Positions 54,315 through 63,320 of a DNA stretch of 64,000 bases are shown one piece after another. Made by a program: the position numbers and the translations under genes. Position 1 is the stretch's first letter. Every line of letters starts with the position of its first letter. This DNA is from Rhizobium giardinii bv. giardinii H152 (GTDB lineage: Bacteria; Pseudomonadota; Alphaproteobacteria; Rhizobiales; Rhizobiaceae): NCBI RefSeq assembly GCF_000379605.1, contig NZ_KB902685.1:1-64000 (forward strand). Direction: 5' to 3'. The notes below the pieces were generated by a model, which was not told where the DNA came from, did not search any database, and saw only the letters and a list, made by a program, of their open reading frames with translations.

Positions 54315-55285
54315 TCAAGCGGCCAGGATGAAACGGCTGCGGCCTGTCTTTTTTTTCTCGTACAACGCCGCATCAAGGCATCCACCGAATCGGCGTCGAC
54401 AGGTTATGATGCCAAACCGATCGACAGACCCACGGTCAGCGTCTGATTGTCAACCCGGATCGGGTTCGCCATCGACGCAAAGAGGGACTCGGCCGCTCCG
54501 CAGCGTCAGATCGGTGTGGGAGCGGCCCGAACAGAACCACAAACTCGTCTCCGCCGACGCGAGCGAGCAGATGATGGTCGTCGAGCACGGATCGGAATCT
54601 GCAACCGATCGAAGGAGCAGGTCTCCGATTGCGTGTCCATGTGTGTCGTTGACTTCCTTGAAGTGATCGAGATCAATCCAAAGCAAACTGAATTCTCGAC
54701 CCGAAGCGGTCTCCTGACTCAGCTCGGCGTCCAGCAATCTACGGTTCGGAAGTCCGGTGAGCGTATCATGGTTGGCAAGCGCGGCCATCTGTTCGCGCTC
54801 CCGTTTCTGGTCTCGAACGTCGCGAACCTCGACGACAAGCTGCAAGGGGGCGCTCGCGTGAATAGGCGTCGCGTGAAGCGTGACATCCATGGGCTCGCCG
54901 CCCGCACGACGACGAGACTGCATATGGCGATGGACGATGTCACAAGAGCCACTGATATGCCGAGAACGAATCCAGACAGGCTTCCATCTGAGATTTGCAC
55001 GGTAGGGTCGGTCCTGAACACTGCGGCACTCATCGCCGTGAAGTGGAGAGCGCAGATTGCCAAACCGAAAACGAAGCCGAGGGCGCTGGCCCACTTCGAG
55101 GCCTTGCCCGGAAGTCGCCGTAAGCTAATCTGGGGAGAAGAAGTCGCGAAACAGATCGCAAGTTGCCGAAGCCCGTCCTCGGCGCGATTTGCCGACACAG
55201 AACCGATGTCTCGCTGCGGTTCGTCATTTGGATCGGCCGCTCTACGGAAGATCAAACGGTACGTCGACAGGTCGAGCCTCCCCAA
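54315..55285 (-). pseudogene. MHYT-GGDEF diguanylate cyclase, multiply frameshifted
   Basis: From 55285 downwards one frame has an MHYT-type membrane unit (ICALHFTAMSAAVFRTDPTV; GISVALVTSSIAICSLVVV). Another has the GGDEF domain (LANHDTLTGLPNRRLLDAEL; LLWIDLDHFKEVNDTHGHAI). A third has ARVGGDEFVVLFG near 54545, and a fourth KKKTGRSRFILAA ending at 54315. The active-site GGDEF is intact, but at least three frame changes separate the pieces. The N-terminal MHYT repeats are incomplete. It is a dead c-di-GMP synthase gene. Confidence 0.75.
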
Positions 55286-55408
55286 ACCGCCGGTTCATTG
55301 ACGCAGGACAAAGTGGGCGCGCGTCCGGCGCGGTTAAACATCGTCATCGTCGATTTACCCCTCGGAGCGCCTCCTCGGCGGTCTCCGACGAAACAGAAGG
55401 AAACAGCA

Positions 55409-55933
55409 ATGTCTATCATCAGAACGTCGATGGCCGCGCTCACACTCGCCGCAGTCTGCGTATTTCCCGCTATGGCCCATGTCTCCCTGGAAACCAACAC
55501 CGCGAAGACGGGGGCCAACTACAAGGCCGTTCTCCGCGTGCCGCATGGCTGCGACGGCAAGTCGACCATCGCGGTAAGGGTGCGGCTCCCCGAGGGCGTC
55601 ATATCCGTCAAGCCGATGCCAAAGCCTGGCTGGAAAATCGAAAAGACCCTCGGTGAATACGCCAAGGCCTACGAACATTACGGCGAGCAGGAAACGAGCG
55701 GCGTGCGCGAGTTGACGTGGTCCGGCGGCAACCTTGGTGACGACGAATACGACGAGTTCGTGTTCCGCGCCTACATCACCGATGCGTTCAAGCCCGGCCA
55801 GGTTGTGGCGTTTCCGGTTGTCCAGGAGTGCGTGGGTGGTGCGACGACGCGCTGGATTGAGGTGCCGGCCGAAGGCAAAACCGCAGATGACTACGCGCAC
55901 CCTGCTCCGACGCTGACCGTCATCGAGAAGTGA
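55409..55933 (+). CDS. YcnI/DUF1775 family copper-related exported protein
   Basis: A 174-residue product with signal peptide (MSIIRTSMAALTLAAVCVFP, cleavage AMA-HVS). The mature protein starts with the copper-ligand His of the DUF1775/YcnI family (HVSLETNTAKTGANYKAVLR), followed by VPHGCDGKSTIAVRVRLPEG and WSGGNLGDDEYDEFVFRAYI. YcnI proteins bind Cu(II) in the periplasm and occur with copC-copD. It lies 21 bases ahead of the CopCD gene. The likely role is copper supply to NirK, pseudoazurin and NosZ. Confidence 0.9.
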   Translation: MSIIRTSMAALTLAAVCVFPAMAHVSLETNTAKTGANYKAVLRVPHGCDGKSTIAVRVRLPEGVISVKPMPKPGWKIEKTLGEYAKAYEHYGEQETSGVRELTWSGGNLGDDEYDEFVFRAYITDAFKPGQVVAFPVVQECVGGATTRWIEVPAEGKTADDYAHPAPTLTVIEK

Positions 55934-55954
55934 TCGACCAATCGGGGGAAGGGC

Positions 55955-57562
55955 ATGATCGCCATGTTCGGACTTGCCCGCCTTCGATGGGTTTGCGCCA
56001 TCCTCTTCCTGACGGCTATGACTGTCTGGTTGGCGCTCTCGCCGAACGCCGCGCACGCGCACGCGGTCTTGGTATCCTCGTCGCCCTCGCAAGGGCAGCG
56101 CCTCGTCTCCGCACCGAATAACCTCACCCTCCATTTTTCAGAAGCGGTCACCCGCGTCGATGCGACGATTGCCGGGCGTGACGGCAAGGTAGTCGACTTG
56201 CCCGCGAAGGTTTCCGGCAAGGAGGTCCGCGTCGAACTGAATGACCCGCTCGCAGACGGCATCTACGCCTTCAGTTGGAAGGTCTTGTCCGAGGACGGGC
56301 ATCCCGTCGCCGCCGCGATCGTATTCGCGGTGGGAAACTCGGCCGCGAACGGCCTTCCGGTGGTGACGAGCAGCGGATGGCCGATCCCGACTGTTATCTG
56401 GACGACCAAGTTCATCTATTATTCCGCATGCCTTCTCGGTGTCGGAGGCGTCTTCTTCGCCATCTGGATCACCGGCGGGCGGCCGGGCCGCATGGCGCTT
56501 TGGCTGCTGTTCGTCGCTGCCGCGTGCGGGGTTTTGCTCGTCGGCTTTCTCGGCGTCGAACAGACTGGCGGGTCGCTGATGGAACTGGCCGCGCCGAAGG
56601 TTTGGGCGGCTGCAGGAGACAGCAGCCTCACTCGCTCCGTAGCAGCCGTGATCTTGTCGCTTGGCCTGGCCTTGGCTGCAGCATTCCATCCGAACAGGGG
56701 CAGGGCGCTCTCGATCACGTCCCTTGTGCTGCTCGGGGTCGCTTTCGCCATGACCGGACACGCGTCCGGCGCGGGGGTTCGATGGGTGTCCTTCACGGCC
56801 GTGTCGGTCCATGTCATGGCCGTCTGCTTCTGGACAGGTGCGTTGCCCGGCCTACGGAGCGCCCTGGGCGGCGATGACCGAAAGGATGCGCTGCGAAGGT
56901 TTTCGACCGCTATTCCCTGGTCGATCGCCGCCATGGCGGCTGCAGGCGGCTATCTCGGGTTTCTCCAGGTGGGAACGCCGTCGGCTCTTTGGGATACGGC
57001 CTACGGGATGGTCCTCGTTTTGAAACTCGCTGTCGCCGCCACCGCCCTGGTGTTCGGCGCGTGGAACCGCCTGTTCCTGACATCAAGCGTCGTGCGAGGC
57101 AGCCTATCTGCAGCGCGGAAGATGAGGGGGATGGTAACCGCGGAAATCGTGCTTGTCCTGCTCGTCTTCGGTGTCACGTCCGTCTGGAGGTTCACGCCGC
57201 CGCCCCGCGCGCTCGCCCTAAGCGCACCAGTTGAGACGTCCCTACATGTCCACGACACCGCGGCCATGGCCACCGTTGCGTTCGAAGTGCGGCCGGACCT
57301 GGTGTTCGACGCCGAGGTTTCGCTCGCGACGGCCGATTTCGACCCGCTCGACGCGCGGGAGATCACGCTGCGAATGTCTGCGGCCGATGGCGCGATCGCT
57401 CCCTTCGACGTACCGATCCGCAAATCGCCTTCGGGCCTTTGGAGCGCCAAGCACATCCAGGCTCCGTGCGATTGCGAATGGAACGTCGATATCGACATCC
57501 TGGTCACGGATTTCGACCTGGTGAAGCTCAGAGGCAAGGTGAGATTGCTTTCGGGCGGGTGA
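55955..57562 (+). CDS. copCD: CopC-CopD fusion, copper uptake protein
   Basis: A 535-residue fusion. After a signal-like helix (ILFLTAMTVWLALSPNAAHA) comes a CopC domain at about 36-125, with N-terminal His ligand in HAHAVLVSSSPSQGQRLVSA and a second His in VLSEDGHPVAAAIVFAVG. Then there are eight helices of a CopD domain (GVRWVSFTAVSVHVMAVCFW, WDTAYGMVLVLKLAVAATAL) and a C-terminal soluble region resembling YtkA (LVFDAEVSLATADFDPLDAR). CopC/D moves copper into the cytoplasm. It is downstream of ycnI, near nosRZD. Confidence 0.9.
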   Translation: MIAMFGLARLRWVCAILFLTAMTVWLALSPNAAHAHAVLVSSSPSQGQRLVSAPNNLTLHFSEAVTRVDATIAGRDGKVVDLPAKVSGKEVRVELNDPLADGIYAFSWKVLSEDGHPVAAAIVFAVGNSAANGLPVVTSSGWPIPTVIWTTKFIYYSACLLGVGGVFFAIWITGGRPGRMALWLLFVAAACGVLLVGFLGVEQTGGSLMELAAPKVWAAAGDSSLTRSVAAVILSLGLALAAAFHPNRGRALSITSLVLLGVAFAMTGHASGAGVRWVSFTAVSVHVMAVCFWTGALPGLRSALGGDDRKDALRRFSTAIPWSIAAMAAAGGYLGFLQVGTPSALWDTAYGMVLVLKLAVAATALVFGAWNRLFLTSSVVRGSLSAARKMRGMVTAEIVLVLLVFGVTSVWRFTPPPRALALSAPVETSLHVHDTAAMATVAFEVRPDLVFDAEVSLATADFDPLDAREITLRMSAADGAIAPFDVPIRKSPSGLWSAKHIQAPCDCEWNVDIDILVTDFDLVKLRGKVRLLSGG

Positions 57563-57699
57563 GAGGCCGGCACTCGATGGTCGTCATCCGACGCCAATTG
57601 TTTTCAAAGCTTGCGGGACGTCAAGGATGTCCCTGATCGGGGGCTTGAGTATGAGGAAGTGCTTAAAGTCCCGCAATCAATTCGGCGTATCTGTGTTAG

Positions 57700-57990
57700 G
57701 AAACCGTCGGCAAGTTCTGGCACCGGCTCGTCGGTTCGACGTCGAGCCTGCCTCGGCACCCTGACGCGGTGACATTCGACGACGTGAAGCCTTTCCTCGC
57801 GACTTGGCTCCGGGGATTCGGCGGAGAGCTAGCGGCGCAATTGGGGCCTGCCCATGCCAAGACCTCGACACATCGGTTGCGCATTAGGCAATTGGTCGGT
57901 CTGGGAGGAGGAGAAAGCCGCATGGGCGACGAGGGACGACGGCACCGTATTGTTGCCGCCTGTCGTCGAGCTATTTCCTGATGCGGGTCC
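57700..57990 (+). pseudogene. norD: norD 5' fragment
   Basis: The plus strand reads ETVGKFWHRLVGSTSSLPRH, then FDDVKPFLATWLRGFGGELA, RTSTHRLRLRQLIGVG-like KTSTHRLRIRQLVGLG and, after a frame change, VLLPPVVELFPD. It is clearly homologous to residues 8 to about 110 of the intact NorD at 34204, but not identical. It is therefore the scrap of another nor locus, in opposite orientation to the working one. Nothing of norQ, norB or norC is seen nearby. Confidence 0.85.
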
Positions 57991-58128
57991 TCGGCATCTG
58001 GGGACACTGCCGCTTCGGGAGCGCGTCGTCGCCGAACACCAACAGTCGCGCCAAGGGCTTGCGTGCTTCCACAAACCAGTTTTGGCGTGACGACCGCCGA
58101 ACAGTTGCTCCGGTGCCAATCAGGCCGT

Positions 58129-58974
58129 CTATAAGATACGGACGGTTCTAAGACAGGGGATCAATTGCGCTGCAAACCCGCGGGCGCGATCGGCGTCAGG
58201 TTCGCTTGTGGTGTGATCGCCGATGTCGAGATAGTAATCCAGCAGAAGCTCGCTCAAGGGCAAAGCCTTGTCGGCGGGCGTCGGGGTCTTGATCCTTCGC
58301 GATGAACCGATGTCAAAGGGATTTTGTGCGATAGAATCCGACCTTGCCCGCGCCTCCTCACCATGACGGCGCAGGTCGTCTGCAAGGGTACCCGACGCGA
58401 TGTCCGATGCCATTCTGTCCAGTTGCCTGGAGAGCGTCGCCTCCAACGAGCTCAGGTCGGTTTCGCCGCTATCTTGGGTTTTCGCTTTCTCCATATGGAA
58501 TGCTTTGCGTCTCTCCCGCCTCAGTTTGGCAACGTGCCCCAGTTCCTCTCGCGCCATGCGTTCTGCCGCCTGGCTGATTTCATACGATTGCGCGTTTGCT
58601 GAGACATAGGTCCAAAACATGAAGGCGCGCTCTTCGTTCCGAACCGCCATGGAGAAGGCCCTGTAGGCACTCAACAGTTCTGGCGCGATCAATCCTGCTC
58701 CTTCGTCGTCGTACAGGTTTTCAGGTGAATCGACCTCGACCGTCGCCTGAAGTTGCCCGGCGGACTCACGCCATTCCTGCACTTGGTGCAGATGCCCCGT
58801 CTCCTCCAGAACCAGCGAATCGAACACCTGCGCCAGATCGAGGCGACCCAACAGGGTCATGCGCTTGCTTAGGGCGACATAGCCGTCGATCGCCTCCTGC
58901 TCCGTCGCGCGGGCAATCGCCAGCAACGCGCCCAGAGAGGCAAATTTCCATGGCTCCGAGTTCATTGCAGACAT
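58129..58974 (-). CDS. Ferritin-like/rubrerythrin-type diiron protein
   Basis: A 281-residue protein with a four-helix ferritin-like domain: ALLAIARATEQEAIDGYVAL, DSLVLEETGHLHQVQEW, AVRNEERAFMFWTYVSANAQ and ERMAREELGHVAKLRRERRK. These supply the two E-x-x-H motifs and extra Glu of a diiron site. There is no rubredoxin domain. The C-terminal 120 residues are charged and unassigned. Such proteins reduce peroxide or store iron. It stands divergent from nosR, so it may share anaerobic control. Confidence 0.8.
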   Translation of the reverse strand: MSAMNSEPWKFASLGALLAIARATEQEAIDGYVALSKRMTLLGRLDLAQVFDSLVLEETGHLHQVQEWRESAGQLQATVEVDSPENLYDDEGAGLIAPELLSAYRAFSMAVRNEERAFMFWTYVSANAQSYEISQAAERMAREELGHVAKLRRERRKAFHMEKAKTQDSGETDLSSLEATLSRQLDRMASDIASGTLADDLRRHGEEARARSDSIAQNPFDIGSSRRIKTPTPADKALPLSELLLDYYLDIGDHTTSEPDADRARGFAAQLIPCLRTVRIL

Positions 58975-59038
58975 CTTCGCACACTCCCGTTCCGTCGTTC
59001 AGCGACATCACTTCTGACAGATATTAACCGCCGGAAAC

Positions 59039-59052
59039 TTGTCCTGAGACAA
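59039..59052. promoter_or_regulatory. FNR/NnrR-type box upstream of nosR
   Basis: TTGTCCTGAGACAA has perfect 5-base arms (TTGTC and GACAA) and lies 69 bases before the nosR start, 65 bases from the divergent ferritin-like gene. Confidence 0.7.
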
Positions 59053-59120
59053 AGACGGTCCGCCCAACGTGACTAAATTTCAGGCTCACGTTGAATGAAG
59101 TTTGGAGAGACGCGGGTCCG

Positions 59121-61355
59121 ATGCGATTTTCTGGGAAGACACCGACGATATGGATCGCGAGCCTGCTGATGCTGGCGACGCTGTGCATTTCGTCCGTCGG
59201 CGCACCATCTGCGTCGGCCGCCGACCTGCTGTCGACATATCTCGCGAAAGTCCAGCCCTCCGAACTCTTCAAGAGAGCCGACAGGTTCGGCAAGCTTTTG
59301 GGGGAACCGCCGATCGCGCCCGTGTACCGCGGCGAAGAATTGGCCGGATATGTCTATCTCAACTCCGATTTCACAACGTCCGTAGGCTATTCCGGCAAAC
59401 CCATCCGCATCGCGGTCGGCATCGATCCTTCCGGCGTCATCCACGGCTTCAAGCTCGTCGAGCATCACGAGCCGATCGTCCTCATCGGCATTCCACAGGC
59501 GAAAGTCGTCGCTGCCCTGAACTCCATCATCGGCAAGGACCTGGGACGCGTGGCGGCGGGTGACGAACGCCCGCCGCAGGTCGACATCGTCAGCGGTGCG
59601 ACCGTGACCGTGCTTGTCATGGGCGATAGCGTCGTGCGGTCGGCCGTCAGGCTCATTCGAAGCGGACGGCTGGACGAAAGCGGAGCGCCGGACGTCAAAG
59701 CGGCACCCGAAATCCACAAAATCGATCTCTCGAAGGACGAGGTGAGCGACTGGCAGACATTGATAGGCGACGGCTCGATCCGCAGCCTGCGTCTCACGGT
59801 GGGCGAAGTTTCGAAGGCGTTCGCGGAGGCGAAACACCCCGATGCGGGAGCTCGTCCGGAAACGGCGAATCCGAGCGACAGGTTCATCGACCTCTACGTC
59901 GCGCCTGTGAGCGTGCCGGCGATTGGCAAATCCCTTCTCGGCGAAGCCGCCTATCAGCGTCTGATCGCCAACTTGAAGCCGGGACAATCAGCCATCCTGA
60001 TCGGAGGCGACGGGGCGTATTCGTTCAAGGGTTCGGCTTATGTCCGCGGTGGCATATTCGACCGGATCGAGCTGCTTCAGAACGAGCAGGGCGTACGGTT
60101 CCGCGACAGGAACCACACGAGGATCGCGGCCTTCGCTCCGTCGGACGCGCCGCACCTCAAGGACATAGGCGTGTTCGTCGTGCCGACCGACTTCGCATTC
60201 GACGTGACCGAGCCTTGGGAGCTTCAGCTGCTCGTCCAACGCAGCGTCGGCGCGCGCGACAAGGCGGTGCTGCCGTTCAATCTCGGCTACACGCTTCCCT
60301 CCAGCTATTACACGGTGGCGAAGGGCGCTCTTCCCGAAGCCAAGACGCATAAACCGACAGTCGAAGAAACCGCCTCCGACGAACAGCCGTTGTGGATGCG
60401 TATCTGGAACATGGACCGGGTGTCGATCGCGATCACCGTCGCCGCGCTATTCGTGCTGACCGCGATCTTCTTTTTCCAGGACTGGCTGGTCAAGCGTCCC
60501 AAGCTCTTCGCTCGGGTGAGGAACGGCTATCTTGTCTTCACCTTGGTATGGCTCGGCTGGTACGCGGGCGCTCAGCTTTCGGTCGTCAACGTCCTGACCT
60601 TCACTAGCGCCCTAGTCACCAATTTCAGCTGGGAGTTCTTCCTCGCCGCTCCGTTGATCTTCATCCTCTGGGCCGCGGTCGCCGCGGGGCTTCTGTTCTG
60701 GGGGCGCGGACCGTTCTGCGGCTGGCTATGCCCGTTCGGCGCGTTGCAGGAACTGCTGAGCGCCATCGCGAAACGGGCGAAAGTGCCTCAGGTCAAGTTG
60801 CCCTGGGGACTGCACGAGCGCCTGTGGCCGATCAAATACATCATCTTCCTCGGCCTCTTCGGCATGTCCTTCTATTCGATGGCCTATGCGGAGATGTTTT
60901 CGGAAGTCGAGCCTTTCAAGACCGCGATCGTCCTGAAATTCGTCCGAGACTGGCCGTTCGTGATTTTCGCCGTCGCACTGCTCGTGGCGAGCCTGTTCAT
61001 CGAGCGCTTCTACTGCCGTTACCTCTGCCCACTAGGGGCGGCTCTCGCTATCCCGGGACGCATCCGCATGTTCGAATGGCTGAAGCGCTATCCGGACTGC
61101 GGTTCGCCGTGCCAGCGATGCTCGAAGGAATGTCCGGTCCAGGCGATCCATCCGGAAGGCCAGATCAACGTCAATGAGTGCATCTACTGCATGCACTGCC
61201 AGGAACTCTACCACGACGATCACCGCTGCCCGCACATGATCCAAAAGCGGCTGAAGCGCGAGAAATTCATGGCGCTCTCGACGCCTGAATCGCGGGGGGA
61301 AAAACCTCCCAAGACCCTGATCACCCACAACGGCGAGCCTGTAACCCGCTCTTAA
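59121..61355 (+). CDS. nosR: NosR, membrane flavo-iron-sulfur regulator of N2O reduction
   Basis: A 744-residue protein from ATG 59121, with GGAGAG upstream. A signal-like helix (IWIASLLMLATLCISSVGAP) leads to a periplasmic FMN-binding domain with the flavinylation motif DIVSGATVTVLVMGDS. Membrane helices follow, then cysteine motifs CGWLCPFGALQE and CRYLCPLGAAL, and a cytoplasmic 8-Fe ferredoxin part (CQRCSKECPVQAIHP and CIYCMHCQELYHDDHRCP). NosR is needed for nosZ expression and electron supply to NosZ. It begins the nos operon. Confidence 0.95.
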   Translation: MRFSGKTPTIWIASLLMLATLCISSVGAPSASAADLLSTYLAKVQPSELFKRADRFGKLLGEPPIAPVYRGEELAGYVYLNSDFTTSVGYSGKPIRIAVGIDPSGVIHGFKLVEHHEPIVLIGIPQAKVVAALNSIIGKDLGRVAAGDERPPQVDIVSGATVTVLVMGDSVVRSAVRLIRSGRLDESGAPDVKAAPEIHKIDLSKDEVSDWQTLIGDGSIRSLRLTVGEVSKAFAEAKHPDAGARPETANPSDRFIDLYVAPVSVPAIGKSLLGEAAYQRLIANLKPGQSAILIGGDGAYSFKGSAYVRGGIFDRIELLQNEQGVRFRDRNHTRIAAFAPSDAPHLKDIGVFVVPTDFAFDVTEPWELQLLVQRSVGARDKAVLPFNLGYTLPSSYYTVAKGALPEAKTHKPTVEETASDEQPLWMRIWNMDRVSIAITVAALFVLTAIFFFQDWLVKRPKLFARVRNGYLVFTLVWLGWYAGAQLSVVNVLTFTSALVTNFSWEFFLAAPLIFILWAAVAAGLLFWGRGPFCGWLCPFGALQELLSAIAKRAKVPQVKLPWGLHERLWPIKYIIFLGLFGMSFYSMAYAEMFSEVEPFKTAIVLKFVRDWPFVIFAVALLVASLFIERFYCRYLCPLGAALAIPGRIRMFEWLKRYPDCGSPCQRCSKECPVQAIHPEGQINVNECIYCMHCQELYHDDHRCPHMIQKRLKREKFMALSTPESRGEKPPKTLITHNGEPVTRS

Positions 61356-61400
61356 TCCGGAGCGAGACATCCGGTCCGGCCGCAACAAAGGAAGAGAAAC

Positions 61401-63320
61401 ATGTCAAACGAAGAAACACAGCCTCGCTTCAACAGACGGCAGCTGTTGGGGACGACTGCGGCGGCGGCGGTTGCTGGCGTGGCAACCGCCGGAGGTGCCC
61501 TGACCGTTTCCGGCGGCTTCGCAACCGCCGCGAAGGCGGCTACCAAGTCTGGGCTCAACTATGAGATCAAGCCGGGCGAACTCGACGAATACTACACCTT
61601 TTTTTCGAGCGGCCAGTCGGGCGAGGTCCGCATCGTCGGCATTCCCTCGATGCGCGAGATCATGCGCATCCCGGTCTTCAACCGCTGCAGCGCCACCGGT
61701 TGGGGACAGACGAACGAAAGCCGGAAGGTTCTGACCGAGGGTCTTCTCCCCACGTCCGTCGAATTCCTCAAGGACAAGGGCGGCGTCTACCACAACGGCG
61801 ACCTCCATCATCCGCATCCGTCGTTCACCGAAGGCACCTACGATGGCCGCTACCTCTTCGCCAACGACAAGGCCAACACCCGGGTCTGCCGCATCCGTCT
61901 CGACGTGATGAAGTGCGACAAGATAATCGAATTGCCGAACCAGCATACGGTCCACGGTCTTCGCGTCCAGAAGTATCCGAGGACCGGCTACGTCTTCGCG
62001 AACGGCGAGGATGGTGTGCCGATCCCCAATGACGGTAAGGTGTTGGACGATCCCAAGCAGTACCGTTCGGTGTTCAGCGCGATCGATGGGGACACCATGA
62101 AGGTCGCCTGGCAGGTCATCGTCGACGGCAACCTCGACAACGTCGACGCCGATTATCAGGGCAAGTACTGCTACGCGACCTGCTACAATTCGGAGAACGG
62201 CGTCAATCTCGAGCAGATGATGGGCAAGGACCAGGATTGGGTCGTCGTCTTCAACATCAAGCGCATTGAGGAAGCGGTCAAGAACGGCGACTTCAAGGAG
62301 ATGGGCGGGGTTCCGGTCGTCGACGGAAGACATGGTTCAAAGTACACCCGTTACATCCCCGTATCGAACGGCCCGCACGGCATGAACACAGCTCCCGACG
62401 GCATCCACGCGATGGCCGCCGGCAAGCTGTCGCCGACCGTGACGGTGTTCGACGTGCGCAAGTTCGACGACCTGTTCGACGACAAGATCAAGCCGCGCGA
62501 AACAGTGGTCGCGGAACCCCAGCTGGGTCTCGGACCGTTGCATACCGCCTTCGACGGCCGCGGCAACGCGTACACGACGCTGTTCCTCGACAGCCAGATT
62601 TGCAAGTGGAACATCGAGGACGCGATCCGCGCATTCAACGGCGAGAAGGTCGATCCCATCCGCCAGAAACTGGACGTCAGCTATCAACCTGGCCACAACC
62701 ACACCTCCATGGGCCAAACCAAGGAAGCGGACGGCAAATGGCTGCTATCGCTGAACAAGTTCTCCAAGGATCGTTACCTCAACGTCGGTCCGTTGAAGCC
62801 GGAGAGCGATCAGCTGATCGACATTTCCGGCGATGAGATGGTGCTCGTCCATGACAACCCGACGTTCGCCGAGCCGCACGACGCGACGATCGTACATGCC
62901 TCTAAGATCAACCCGATCAGCATCTGGAAGCGCGATGACCCAATGTTCGCAGACGCGGTCGAACAGGCGAAGAAGGACAATATCGACCTGCTCGTGGACT
63001 CCGAGGTCATTCGCGACGGCGACAAGGTGCGGGTATACATGACATCGTCTGCTCCCGCCTTCGGCCTGGAAACTTTCAGCGTCAAGCAAGGCGACGAGGT
63101 CACGGTCTACGTCACCAATATCGACGAGGTCGAGGACCTGACGCACGGCTTCGCCATCGTCAACTACGGTATCAACATGGAAATCGGCCCGCAGGCGACG
63201 GCCTCCGTCACCTTCAAGGCGAGCAAACCTGGTGTCTACTGGTACTATTGCTCGTGGTTCTGCCATGCGATGCACATGGAGATGAAGGGCCGCATGCTCG
63301 TAGAGCCGCAGGCGGCGTGA
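61401..63320 (+). CDS. nosZ: Nitrous oxide reductase NosZ
   Basis: A 639-residue clade I NosZ that reduces N2O to N2 in the periplasm. The twin-arginine signal is [20 protein letters not shown]. The beta-propeller has the CuZ histidines ([38 protein letters not shown]). The cupredoxin domain holds the CuA ligands in [14 protein letters not shown]. The length is normal and all motifs are seen. It follows nosR by 45 bases, with AAGGAAGAG before the start, and its stop overlaps nosD. Confidence 0.97.
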   Translation: MSNEETQPRFNRRQLLGTTAAAAVAGVATAGGALTVSGGFATAAKAATKSGLNYEIKPGELDEYYTFFSSGQSGEVRIVGIPSMREIMRIPVFNRCSATGWGQTNESRKVLTEGLLPTSVEFLKDKGGVYHNGDLHHPHPSFTEGTYDGRYLFANDKANTRVCRIRLDVMKCDKIIELPNQHTVHGLRVQKYPRTGYVFANGEDGVPIPNDGKVLDDPKQYRSVFSAIDGDTMKVAWQVIVDGNLDNVDADYQGKYCYATCYNSENGVNLEQMMGKDQDWVVVFNIKRIEEAVKNGDFKEMGGVPVVDGRHGSKYTRYIPVSNGPHGMNTAPDGIHAMAAGKLSPTVTVFDVRKFDDLFDDKIKPRETVVAEPQLGLGPLHTAFDGRGNAYTTLFLDSQICKWNIEDAIRAFNGEKVDPIRQKLDVSYQPGHNHTSMGQTKEADGKWLLSLNKFSKDRYLNVGPLKPESDQLIDISGDEMVLVHDNPTFAEPHDATIVHASKINPISIWKRDDPMFADAVEQAKKDNIDLLVDSEVIRDGDKVRVYMTSSAPAFGLETFSVKQGDEVTVYVTNIDEVEDLTHGFAIVNYGINMEIGPQATASVTFKASKPGVYWYYCSWFCHAMHMEMKGRMLVEPQAA

